Assembly (NCBI GenBank): GCA_947095535.1
Contig: OX352774.1
Location: 3,720,001-3,784,000 of the forward strand
DNA from: Poecilobothrus nobilitatus
Taxonomy: Eukaryota; Arthropoda; Insecta; Diptera; Dolichopodidae
DNA length: 64,000 nucleotides
Direction: 5' to 3'
Below, one piece after another: positions 36,160-47,293 of this stretch (the first letter of the stretch is position 1; the number at the start of each line of letters is the position of its first letter). A model generated the notes under the pieces. The model was given only the letters and a program-made list of their open reading frames with translations. It ran no database searches and was not told where the DNA came from. A program made the position numbers and the translations under genes.

Positions 36160-36890
36160 TACTTTAACCGAATTTTTCAAAATAGCTATCGTCCTTGATG
36201 AATTTTCCAGTTCATTATTAAAACATTTAACTTTTCGAATGATGAGTTCAAAAAAATACGTATTTTTAAAATTGTATATGACAATATAGACAAACTCTAT
36301 ATCATTAATAATGATTTTATTTAAAATAATAAAAGTATGAAATTTTTATAATAAAAATACCTAAAGTCTTAAATGAATTTCAAAAACTAAACAACAAAAA
36401 AGAAAATAATTTTAAATGAAAAATATATTTTATATTTTAATTAAATATTTATTGTAGAAATTAAATTATTTTATTATTTTTCAACAAATAAGAAATTATT
36501 GAACTTTTTTTAAAATATAAAAATTAAATTTATTTTCTTCTTCCTTTTTTTGTTGTTTTTTATTTGAATTAAAAATGTATTTTTAATGATTTTTTATAAT
36601 AATTTATGATAATGGAAATGATTTTTATTATTTTTGCAATATAAGATTTACTTTTCTAAAATTGTTTTCTATATAATTTTAAAGGACTAATATTAAGCTA
36701 ATGATTAGCCAATTGAAAATAATATATACATATATACGACTCATTATATTGTAATACAACAGAACTCCATTTATAATGACATCTTATCTACCAAAAAAAA
36801 TAATGTTTGTTTGTTTATATTATAAATGGTAAAATTCTGAAGTAATTAAATAAATATATTTAAATTTACTACCAAATAACCTATTTTATT
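36160..36890. other. AT-rich non-coding DNA, nothing recognised
   Basis: No open frame above chance and no repeat copy. Confidence 0.6.
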
Positions 36891-36902
36891 TTACTAAATT
36901 TT

Positions 36903-37093
36903 TTTTTTTTCAGTACATTTCCCTGCCACATAAATGTAACAAGGAAATTAAACAGCCTTTCCTTTTCAGGCGTGGCTGTTCATGTCGTAATGGGAAATTA
37001 GTCTTACTACTTGTGTGGGATTCGAACCCACACCCCCTCGGTGTTTACAGCATATGTTATACGCTCTTACCCACTACGCCACCAAGGCCCCCC
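36903..37093 (-). mobile_element. tRNA-derived SINE, family 1, copy D
   Basis: Reverse-oriented family 1 element with A-tail (T-run from 36903), tail domain, B box (GGATTCGAACCC on this strand, about 37018-37029) and A box near 37065-37083. TACTAAATTTT is duplicated perfectly at 36892-36902 and 37094-37104 (11 bp). The body is slightly more diverged than in copies B and C (for example CAGCCTTTCCTTTTCAGG). Confidence 0.9.
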
Positions 37094-37104
37094 TACTAAA
37101 TTTT

Positions 37105-37614
37105 ATTAACAAAAAGTTTTCAATAATATTACGTAAACATTCTGAATGTCTGGTTATGAGTAATCATAACAAAAGCAGATTAAAGAAGTAAAGACGAAAA
37201 ATTAAATTTTAAACAGATTTAACACGAAATCTCGAAAAATGTCGTACATTCTTCATTATGTTACAAGGTCCTGCATAAATTTATACACTCTAACTTTCCA
37301 CAAAATTTATTTAAGTCCTAGGTATATTTTTATAATAAAAAAAATAATATGTAAAAAATATATTTTTAAAATATGCTTTTATCAAATCCGAATTCGCTCC
37401 CTAAAAAATAGAAAATAAAATTGATTATAGAACTTGCGCATTTTGGATTATTATAATATAAAAATAAATTGCTGGAAGAAGAAATCTGGGAAATTTGGAC
37501 TTCGTGTTTTTTTTTTTATTCCAGCAATTGACACTGACGAAACTGTTAATATAAAAGCATATAATAAATGGGAATTATTTAAAAAACAAAAAAATTGCTT
37601 TTTATGTAATAAAA
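37105..37614. other. AT-rich non-coding DNA, nothing recognised
   Basis: The frame at 37434-37715 runs into the repeat arm of the adjacent foldback-like element and has no family signature. Confidence 0.55.
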
Positions 37615-37621
37615 TCATTAT

Positions 37622-38738
37622 ACTAATCCGACTTTCAAAAGTACTAATCCCGACTTTCAAAATTCTGTCGTTTCAAAATCCCGGCATTTCAAAATTCCTA
37701 CTTTTAAAATCATAAGATGATTCAGGAGGTTAATACAAATTAAAAGTCCTATAATATGAATTTAAAGTCTTTTCGCCACCGTTTACACCAGAACCGCTCA
37801 TTAAACAAGAGATCGTTGTTTGAAACCTTTGTTTTGAATCCAACACTAAAACTTCTAGAAAAACCTTAGTATAAAAATAAATATTCCGGAAAAAGAGGAT
37901 AAACCTTGATTACGAAATCACCAACTCTAAAATATATTTTGTAATAAGCGTATAAATGCTGATTTTGTAACCAACTCCAACAGTCCTCTCAATTAATTTT
38001 GTTTACATAAATATTTTAAAAATACAACACATAAAATAGAGAGGGCTATCGCCCCCAAACCCCGACTAAACAAATTATTGAAACCCTGATTTTGTAATTA
38101 ACTCAGAAGTCCTCTCTTATTAATTTTGTTACATACATACATATTTCAACAAAAACTTTAGATAGTGGGGGCTGCAGAGTAAAATATTTAATATATAGGG
38201 TGTCACGTATAAAAACCTTATCCTTAATTGGGATGGTTAAAACTAGGAAAAAATTGCATAAGAATGGTACCTATTCTACGTCGTTTTCGAAATACAAGGC
38301 TTTACAATTTTTTAGTGATTTTTTATAAAAATACCTATAACTTTTAAACGGTTTATTTTAGAAAAGACAACATAATGTATTTTGTATAGTATATAAACTG
38401 CTTTTATTTTTGCGGACATGTAATCTTTATGCGTTTAGCAATTACAAAGTATGCAGATTTAAATTGATTTTTAAAAATAAATTTTGTTTCAAACTCAATT
38501 TTCTTCCGAAACACTTAGCCTTTTATAGCATATTCAGAAAGAGCTTTTTAAGCTTTTTAATTAGGAACTTTACAATTTTTTTTCCATTTCTTTGCCTTTT
38601 CAAAATATCTCAAAAGCGGAATTGTCGGGATTTGTAGCATAGTCAGGATTATAAAAGTCACGATTTTGAAACATCGGGATTTTCAAATGTCAGGATTTTG
38701 GGAGTTGGGATTATAAATGTCCGGCTTTTGAACGGTAC
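37622..38738. mobile_element. Large foldback-like element with 15-bp arms and repeat core
   Basis: The left arm (37622-37712) holds units such as CCCGACTTTCAAAATTCTG. The right arm (38618-38735) holds the inverse, GTCGGGATTTTCAAATG type, several times. The inner region 37780-38180 has phrases (AAATTATTGAAACCCTGATTT, AAATATTCCGGAAAAAGAGG) shared with the foldback-like copies at 16711, 18924 and 42090. TCATTAT flanks at 37615-37621 and 38739-38745, a possible remnant of a 9-bp duplication. The core also includes a copy of dispersed repeat R3 (38193-38605), so the element is larger than its relatives. Confidence 0.65.
38193..38605 (+). repeat. Dispersed unclassified repeat (family R3), copy 2
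   Basis: It matches 703-1150 over most of its length, starting at the GGGTGTCA motif and ending near AATATCTCA. It lies just inside the right arm of the foldback-like element, either inserted there or captured by it. Confidence 0.55.
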
Positions 38739-38749
38739 TCATTATTTTT

Positions 38750-39498
38750 TTTTATAAGAATTTAATTAGGTCAATATTAATTTACGGTTGTCTAATCTGA
38801 TTTAACATTTTGGTGGTTTTTAGGATTTTTATATTACTTTAGATTAGTTAGAAAATTATTTTTAACATCACTAATATTAATAAAAAGTTACTAACAGTAG
38901 CAAATAACATCGCTAATATTAATTTTACATAATTAACACTTTAACTGTATGAAACTTTAACACTTGAAACTTTAACTGTATCACTTTAACTGTACTGAAA
39001 TAGTGGTTCAATCAATAAAACTTCGTCTATTTATTTACTTGCTTAAACCTTTATTCAATTTTGATACATTGAAAGTTGAATCAAAAGGCGGCTCAAGTTT
39101 CATTTAAATCCATGAATTAAATAGTTTTATTTACATAACTCATTACTCAATTGACTTGCTGGATGATAGATCAAAATTGCTGATTATATACGTAATTCAA
39201 ACGTAAATTCCTTGTTCGATTTTAGGAAATACGTATAAAGACCAAATTAAACAGAATCAATAATTTTATTATTCGTCACATACGAAACTAGAGAAATCCA
39301 GAGTAATAGTGAAGTTCTAGAAAATTCTGTAATATGCTGCCCATAGTACGAAACGATCTATATTATTATATATGTATCTCAACGCTCAATTCTGATGTTA
39401 TTCCTACCGAACGATTCGTATTCTAAGGCAGAAATAATTACATAAAATATGCTGAATATATTCCTACCATTTACCATTTTAATTCGTTAAATTTTTAG
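38750..39498. other. AT-rich non-coding DNA, nothing recognised
   Basis: A short local repetition of CTTTAACTGTA phrases lies at 38938-38998. No gene. Confidence 0.55.
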
Positions 39499-39500
39499 TT

Positions 39501-39878
39501 TATTCCCCTGTCAAATAAATGGGACAAGTGGTCTCGGTGGCCTAATGGGTAAGAGCTTATAAAATACACTGTAAACACCGAAGGAGTGTGGGTTCGAATC
39601 CCACACACATTTACTGCCACGCCCCCTTACGACATTTACTGCCACGCCTGAACAGGAAAGGCTGTGTAACTTCCTGTCCACATTTATGTGGCAGAGAAAT
39701 GCATTAAAAAAAACAAAAAAAAATAAATGAGACAAGAAAATTTCACAGCCTTTCCAAATGTGGCTATAAATATCGCAAGGGAGAATTATTCTTGTGTGAG
39801 CTTACGTTGTGTGGACTTGTTATATGGGTGACGTGTGTAGGAATACGCTTTTATCTACTAGATTACCGACGGCTACCA
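39501..39878 (-). mobile_element. Old tRNA-derived SINE, family 1, copy F, split by copy E
   Basis: The two pieces are 39501-39528 and 39737-39878. Reading across them with the inserted copy removed gives a reverse-oriented family 1 SINE: an ATAAATGGGACAAG junction continuing into ATTTCACAGCCTTTCC, then a GCAAGGGAGAATTATTC phrase matching GTAAGGGGGAATAACTC in copy C. It is much more diverged than copy E, consistent with greater age. Its tRNA head is nearly unrecognisable. Confidence 0.75.
39529..39721 (+). mobile_element. tRNA-derived SINE, family 1, copy E, nested in copy F
   Basis: Complete copy: A box (GGTGGCCTAATGGGTAAGAG), B box (GGTTCGAATCC), tail and A-rich end. It is flanked by AATAAATGGGACAAG (39514-39528) and AATAAATGAGACAAG (39722-39736), a 15-bp duplication with one mismatch. 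A short internal duplication of an ATTTACTGCCACGCC phrase (39608 and 39635) marks this copy. Confidence 0.9.
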
Positions 39879-39884
39879 CAGAGT

Positions 39885-40478
39885 TTTTTTGGAAAATGTT
39901 TTCCAGAAAAAAAAAACTATCATATTTCAAATATTAAAATAAAAATAATTTAAATATTCAATATAAGTAAGAAAAAATTAAATAAAAGAGCTAGTAATAA
40001 ATACTTTTTACTTAAATAGAAAATAGCTTACTTTTCATTTAAATATAAAACAAATATTTTTTTTAATTTTGTTTACAATAAGATAATACAGAAAAAACAA
40101 AATAGGGCAAAGAATAGGTAAAGAATATTAATAAACATCGCAAACGAAGCAATAACTTCATTATACCTACAAATGATAATTGTAATCCAAAGTCAAATGA
40201 AAGTTTTAAAAATGAGAAAAGTTTTACATTTTGCTTCTCTTATTTTCTTTACTTTTATTATAAATTTGCATAAATACGATTGTAACGATTTTTTTCCTTC
40301 ATACAGAGACTGAAATGATAAAACAAAACGTTAACAACAACTAGCTATAAAAATGGATAAAAACTAAAATTGATCATTTGGATTTTAGGACATTTTTCAA
40401 AATAGAATAAATTCTAAAATTTAAAACTAATTATAAAATAAAATGCCATAGCTAATCTGACCAGACAGTTTAAAAAAC
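39885..40478. other. AT-rich non-coding DNA, nothing recognised
   Basis: No coding or repeat signature noticed. Confidence 0.6.
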
Positions 40479-40482
40479 AAGT

Positions 40483-41925
40483 AAAAGTAACAGTAAGTCG
40501 ATGCAACCGACTTATTTATACCCTACACCTAAAAAATTCAAATTAAATTAAAAATCCATAAGTTATTTTAGTTAGGTATTTAATATAGGCTAAAAAAATA
40601 AATGCTTTTACAACTTTGTACAAAATTTCAGGTTTCTATCTTTATTAAATTCGAAAATATGCTGGTTAGGTCTTGGGAAGTGTGTGAAGGGACGCGGACC
40701 ACCACCCCAATTCATCTTAAATTATAAGAGACATCACCAGAACAGGGTAGAACACTTTTATATCAAATTTCAAGTTTTCATATTAATTAATTTCGAAGAT
40801 ATGCTTGTTTGGGCTTGGTAGTTGTGTGGCAGATACCCAAACAACCATTCCAATTTATCTGAAATTTTAGGCAAATCAAGGATTCAGGAAACAACACCCT
40901 CGTATCAAATTTGAAGTTTCTATCTTTATTAATTTCGAAGATATGCTTTGTTGTATGAGAGGTACCCGAACAACCCCTCCAATTCATCTCAAGTTTTAGG
41001 CAAATCAGGGATTCAGGAAACATGACCCCCGTATCAAATTTGAAGTTTCTATCTTTATTAATTTCGAAGATGTGCTTGTTCGGTTTTGGGAGTTGTGTGG
41101 GAAGTACCCGAACAACTCCTCCAATTCATCTCAAATTTTCGACACATCAGGGATTCAGGAAACAACACCCTAGTACCAAATTTGCAATTTCTATCTTTAT
41201 TAATTTCGAATATATGCTTGTTCGGTTTTGGAAGTTATGTGGGAGGTATCCGAATAACCACTCCAATTCATATTAAATTTTAAGGATATCAGGGATTCAG
41301 GAAAACACACCCTCGTACAAAATTTCAAGTTTCTATCTTTATTAATTTCGAAGATATGCGTATTCGGTTTTGGGAATTGTAACTTCTCCAATTCATCTTA
41401 AATTTTGGACACATCAGGGATTCAGGAAACAACACCCTAGTACCAAATTTGCAATTTCTATCTTTATTAATTTCGAATATATGCTTGTTCGGTTTTGGAA
41501 GTTATGTGGGAGGTACCCGAATAACCACTCCAATTCATATCAAATTTTAAGGATATCAGGGATTCAGGAAAACACACCCTCGTACAAAATTTCAAGTTTC
41601 TATCTTTATTAATTTCGAAGATATGCGTATTCAGTTTTGGGAATTGTATGCGAGGTACTCGAACCAATGGTCCGATTTCGCCCATTTGCAATCCCCGCCT
41701 TACGTTAGTTCTTGTATAAATTTCATCAAGATAGCATCATTATTTTTTGAGTTATCGTGCATACGGACGGACGAACAGGATCATCTCCTGATGATCGCTA
41801 AATCGACTCAGGAGGTGATCCTGATTCAGAATATATATACATGTCCATATCTAACTCGCTTCCTTTTGGTGATTACAAACACCATACCAAAGTTAATACA
41901 CCCTATACTTTAAGTGTAGGGTATA
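40483..41925 (-). mobile_element. DINE-like Helitron element with central tandem repeats, copy 2
   Basis: Reverse-oriented relative of 25722-27282. The hairpin TAAGTCG/CGACTTA is at 40494-40514, followed by TTTATACCCTACACC. The tandem array comes next, and the conserved left block is at 41700-41925: TTCATCAAGATAGC, the GGACGGACGAAC run at 41766, TAAATCGACTCAGGAGGTGATCC, ATACCAAAGTTAAT and the TACCCTACACTTAAA palindrome. Open frames inside are repeat translations. Confidence 0.8.
40640..41680. repeat. Tandem repeat array, ~142-bp unit with short variants
   Basis: Units are marked by AA(T)TTCGAAnATATGC at 40647, 40789, 40931, 41060, 41202, 41344, 41469 and 41611. Spacing is 142, 142, 129, 142, 142, 125 and 142. 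The pair 41202-41468 is repeated almost unchanged from 41469, a 267-bp dimer (142 + 125), so a shortened unit was amplified together with its neighbour. The unit is a diverged relative of that in copy 1 (shared AAAGATAGAAACTT-type phrase). Confidence 0.85.
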
Positions 41926-42089
41926 ATAAAAGATTTTTAAAGGCGAACAATTTTAAAAAGATAAAAAAAGTATTTTGTTATTGCGACTGTAAATTGGCAC
42001 CAAGACTTGTAATTATTTTTAGAAAAACGTTGTGTAAAATCAAGAGCCATCGAGAACAGGGTTACGGATATACAAACAAACCAAAATTA

Positions 42090-42470
42090 TTCAAAATTTT
42101 AGTTTCACATAACAATAAATTCAAAGTGCTGATTTCCAAAATAGAGTTACTATCTCAAGTCTGTATTTCTTTTGATAGTATATCATTTGCTTGTATTTCA
42201 TTTGCCTGTATTTCATTTACCTGAATTCCATATTATACAAAAATATATTATATAAATATTCTGTAAAAGGCGTACAATTTTGATTTTGAATTCACTAAAG
42301 TCCCTCCTCTCACATATACATATATATAAATATTCTGGAAAAATCGTATAATCCTGCTTTTGAATGCATACCCTAAAATTTTTCCTAATTTAGAATGAAA
42401 TTTTAGATTTAGAATTTTTTTAGATTTTAGAATTCTTTAATTTAGAATTTTTTTCTTGTTATCCTTACAG
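42090..42470. mobile_element. Probable foldback-like element
   Basis: The left arm (42150-42232) has consecutive TGTATTTCATTTGCC units at 15-base spacing. The centre (42240-42400) has two copies of an ATAAATATTCTGGAAAAA-like phrase shared with the other foldback-like elements. The right side (42395-42465) has AATTTAGAATGAAATTTTAG phrases that could be the eroded opposite arm. The edges are uncertain. The frame 41841-42224 gains its C-I-S-F-A pentapeptide repeats from the 15-bp units. Confidence 0.5.
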
Positions 42471-42699
42471 GTAGAAAAATATTCAGTGGAAAATTCAAAA
42501 ATAAGACCTTTTTTAACTTTAAACAACTGCAACGTGGATGGGGCAACGTTTAAACAACCTGGATGGGGCTAACGGGTGGGGTTAAATGAAAAAGTTCTTC
42601 TAAAATATTAATTTTTTAATGGCAATTAACGTCAATTAATGGTTAAAATTTAGTTGCTCCAATTTAAAGGACAGTTTTGTAAATAGTCGGACAGTAGAA

Positions 42700-43175
42700 C
42701 TGACAAAGTAAAGCTAATAAAGATTTTTTTTGAAAGAGTATATTTTGATTACGATATTTAGAGGTTTAGATATCTTCCCTCTCATTCATCTTCATTGACA
42801 CTTTTATGAGAAACAAATTTTTGTTACAATGTTTTATATATATGTATTATATTTTTACTTAGCATCGAATTCCGAGTCGATTTAGCAATCTAATTAAATT
42901 CACCTATCCGTACGTCCACACGGTTGGCTTTTAAAATTTTTAGCATTTAATTTTTATGTAAATTCAATTTTTGTTATTGAAACGGAGCAAGCTCGATCGA
43001 CAAGTTCGATTAGCTTCTTTTATTTATATGAGCAAAGCTGAGTATCCAAAACTCACTGTCTAAATTTCTTTTTTTAAATATGTTTAAATTTTTTGGAACC
43101 AATAAACTAATATTATGTTTTTGCGGATATCCTAGAATTGACAAAGTCAACTCTACACTATTCTTAGTTTTCTAA
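42700..43175 (-). mobile_element. Degenerate DINE-like element
   Basis: It contains GAATTCCGAGTCGATTTAGC, then a CCGTACGTCC stretch, both comparable to the GAGTCG/GTCY core at 25840-25871 and at 58436-58475. The right end GACAAAGTCAACTCTACAC followed by TTCTTAGTTT matches the GAGTTGACACAG..ACACTTTTCCTCGTTT end at 58870-58905. Interior diverged. Confidence 0.55.
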
Positions 43176-43179
43176 TTTT

Positions 43180-46100
43180 TTTTAGCAATAAGAACCAAAC
43201 AACTTATTATTTATACAATTCAAACTGTAGAATTTTGCAGCAGTTATAAAAACTAAAGATTAGTAGTCAAAATAAAAACAAATTTCATAAGTATAAATAT
43301 TTTTTTATAATTTTTTATTCAGTTAAATTTGGCCAAAGATAAAACTAAAATAAAAACAAAATAATACTAAACTTAAGAAAATGAAATGATGATTTCAGGA
43401 TAACAAAAAAAATCTTGAACACAACAGTGGATGCATAAGAATACCGTCACACAAAAACAAATTGGTAAAAACAAAAAAAAAAATTTTAAAAACAACAATC
43501 ACAAGTCTAGACTACTTTAAAACTGAACAATACAGCAGTAAAATCAGTTTGATACTCAGTAGAAAATAAGATCAAGCAAGATGATACTAAATATGTAGTA
43601 AAAAAGGACAAAAATAAAAAAAAATAAAAATCTATAAAATCAGTACTAAGAATTTTATATCTCGTCTCGTTTCCTCTTTCATTTTTTATCCACTTTCTCT
43701 CTTTGATTCTCATATGAAACATCTGTCATTTTTATTTTATTTATTTATTTATTTTTTGTTTTTTTTTTTTTATAGTTAAAGTATTTAAGCTAAGTTATAA
43801 AACATAAACGGGGAAAAAAAGGAAAGGAATAGGAATAGAACAAAAAAAAAAAGAAATAAATATAAAATTTTGATTTTATTCATTTTTGCTTTTTTTGCCG
43901 ACGATTGCTACAAAATTTATGGCTCTTAAGTTTGACGTGGTTGTCTTTAAATAAAATGTTCCCTACACTAAAGAAAATGTTAGCTTCTCTTTTTTTTTCG
44001 ATTAGAACACTCTTGTCGTTTTAATATATTTTTCATATTGCAATCTGTACAAATTGCAGTAGATTTTTTGCTTAAAATTTGCATTCTCAAAACATTATTT
44101 AATCAATTATATTTTTAATAAAACTCTTTTCTACATTTAGTGCAAAGATAACTACTATATGTCATAATTAAAAATTTTGATTATTTACAATCTGTTCTGT
44201 TCCCAACATTCATCACCCAATCGTAATTATAAAACTTCATATATAGTACTAATTTAAAATCTGACTTAAAGAACTGGACTCGCCTCTAGAAGCTATCAAA
44301 AAATAAAATTTCAAAATAAAGTAAATATACTGCATTAAAATGTACTGACTATGAAAGCATATTCCAGTCGACTTAAAAAAAAAAACAAAACTCTTCAAAA
44401 TACGAGTTATATACAAAACGATTTAAAAGAAATAAAAAACGCTAAATGAATATTTCGATTTATTCCTCTTGGAAAATGTTTAAGGACTATAAAAACAAAC
44501 AAAAAAATTATTTCTCTAATACTAAACAGAAATGAGCACACAAACATACTCATAGATTTAGAGAAAGAAAAAGGACTATAAAAAATTTGTTACGATCCTT
44601 TTAAAGGTTTTATCCATGATTTTTGAATTTTTTATTTTCTTTAAATTTTTTATTAGGAAAATCGTAATGAAAGAGGACGTATTATATAATATGGCATCAA
44701 TTTATAGTATATATGTATATTGTATATATATATATATCTAAAAAGGACAGTAGAAGCCAATTTAAAATTTAATGATTAAGAAAAAGAAAGCTTATTTCGT
44801 AGACATTTTTTTTTTTTTTCTATATTAAAACAATAACAACAACAAACAGAAACCAATTTTAAAAAATTTAAAATTGAATTTAGTATTACACATACAGAAG
44901 TATAAAACCTTAAACCAATTTTTTTTTTTTTTTTTTTTTCAAATAAAATCACAAGAATTTGTGACAGAAGATGTGACTGGAAAAGATTGGAGGAGACAAA
45001 GTCAAAATGTTGGAAATTAAATAGAATTATTTATTTTTGATTTTGTTTTAAAATTTTTATTATGTGGTGGAAAGTAGCGGGCATTTTAAAAACATTTGTC
45101 GGATATTTCCCATACACCAAAAATAAAATTTTATTTGATTAATTTAATGTGAAAAATTTGAAAAAAAACAAAAAAAAATAAATTGACATGGGGATATACT
45201 ACAAATCCTTATATTGAGAGAGTATTTTTTTTCTTTTTTTTGATTTTTCCAGACATTTGAACATATAATAAGAAAAAAAAAATTTTTATATACCACTGAT
45301 CCTTGATCCGGTTCCATGATAATAATGAAGAATTTGAGATTTTGATGAATTATTTATTTCAAGGTTCATCATTTTGTTTTATAGGGTGGCAATGATGGTA
45401 TAAATGATAATGTTAAACAGCTGTCTTACTTTTTTGATTCTTGGGATGATTTTATATAATAAACTCGTATTCAATTTGTTAAAGAAACATAAATGTTTTA
45501 TTTAAGATAATTATTCAGGATGGGTCATGAAATTTTATTTATCTAGCGATATAATAAAAATGTTTGACATTTTTTTTAACAACCTATAAAAATATTTTAC
45601 ATTCAATTTACGTTTAAATTATTTTTCTTGGAGGAAAATTGCGAGCCAGGCATAAGATTACAATTGACATTTTCAAACATTAAATAAAATATTCTGATAG
45701 AAAATATATTTGGATATTATCTACAACTTGTAATTCGAACTTTCTTAAAAAATTATTTACAAAACCTTCTTTTTAAAAGAGAATGTCTAGATGAAAATGA
45801 TTTTAATGAAAATATTAAGAGTTAAAATATAAGTCTTGGCAGAACGGTAAAATATTTAATTAAAACATTTGTTTTTTGAAATTCTTGTAACAATGTTAAA
45901 AAGCAATCCAAATAACTCTTTCTCTAATTGCTACCGAACATGTAAACTTAAAATAATGATTAAAAGTAAAGCTCCAGTAAACATCATATAATTCTTTTCT
46001 TTTCCTTCTCTAATAATTATAGATTATTCACAAAGTTTTTAGTTTAATTCGAAGACGCTAATTAAATAAACCGTTCATTTTGGTGAATCTTTAATTTTTC

Positions 46101-46180
46101 TTAGCTGTTAATTGCTCTTTAATTGTTCTAAATAATAAAACACAAATACATTATACTTTTTAAGTTTTGTGTAGCGTTTG
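43180..46180. other. AT-rich non-coding DNA
   Basis: No gene is recognised. A poly-T run of about 21 bases lies at 44919-44939, and an AT tract near 44704-44740. Frames are chance. Confidence 0.6.
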
Positions 46181-46184
46181 GTTA

Positions 46185-46265
46185 CAAAATGCTAATTTGC
46201 AAAATCTCATACTCGGACAAAATTATTATTCGGGACACGGCGATTTAGACCGGAATTTCACATAA
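46185..46265. repeat. Short array resembling a foldback arm
   Basis: Spaced phrases TTGCAAAATCTCATA, CGGACAAAATTATTATT, CGGGACACGG and CGGAATTTCAC resemble the 15-bp units at 18948-19035. There is no opposite arm, so this is tentative. Confidence 0.3.
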
Positions 46266-46627
46266 ATTTAGATTTTTAAATGGGAAGGCGTATTTTTCAA
46301 TGCAATTTATCAAAAAATTGGGAACTTTTCTTTTTATAATTTTGTTTTTGTTTTCTAAGTATTTATCTTTAAAATTAATAAAAATAAAACAAAAATCTTT
46401 TATTCTTTCCTTATAACTTGAAAAATTGATACGAATGCTTTGAGATATCCTGTATAATGTAATCTTACTTATAGTTCTTAAAATTCTTTTCCTTCAAGCA
46501 CTCTGGAATTGCCTGTCTTTACAGCGTTAAGTTCAAAAACAAAAATTACATATGAGCACCTAAAAAAAACCCTTTTTAGCACATTTCCAAAAAAATTTTG
46601 AAAAAATGTGCTTATTAGTTTCACTCT

Positions 46628-46651
46628 GTCCGTCCGTCCGTCCGTCCGTCC
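46628..46651. repeat. (GTCC)n tetranucleotide run
   Basis: Six GTCY units (five GTCC plus GTCT), the longest of the GTCC/GGAC runs in this window. Confidence 0.92.
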
Positions 46652-47293
46652 GTCTGTTTACAAAACTTCTACACCGTTAAAGATAGAGAAAAAAAATTTT
46701 AACCATAGGTAGGTCTCATAAAAAAAATAATTTTGTGGAACAACTTTTTCATGTAGCCCCCCCCCATTACGGAGCTACACCCCCTCAAACTTTGAAAAAG
46801 CCCTATTTTTAAATGCATATATCTTATGTTCTGCTTAAGATTTTTTCAATCTGAAAACGTCATTCGACAGGTATTTCTTTTATCTTTGTAAATTAATATC
46901 AAAATTATACAATTTTTTTAAATTTAGTATTTAAATTTACCGTTATGTGAAAACCAAATTTTGCATGATTTTTCTACTTTCATAACTCCGGCACGCTTCT
47001 AGATAGAAGATTGAAATTTTGAGGCAAGAAAGAACTTTTAGAATTAGTATAAGTTTGCTCAGAAAATTTTTTCGGACCACCCCCTGTTTATGAGCTATTA
47101 GGGCTTAAAAATTGAAAATTTGCTATTTTTAGACACCTGTAACTTAGACACCTGTACAAATTTTTCTTCGTCAAGACATGAAAATTAAAGGTTTAATAAT
47201 ATATTTTTACGTGTGTTAACGGCTTTTCTTAGTTATATAGGATCCCGGACTTACGGCCCCTCAAAATTTCAAAAATGTCCTATTTTCACATTT

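Noticed and set aside
41022..41691. Several overlapping open frames on both strands
   Set aside because: All arise from the ~142-bp tandem array. Openness on both strands follows the repeat, not selection.
41841..42224. 127-codon frame ending in C-I-S-F-A repeats
   Set aside because: It joins the end of one transposon to the 15-bp array of another and has no family signature.
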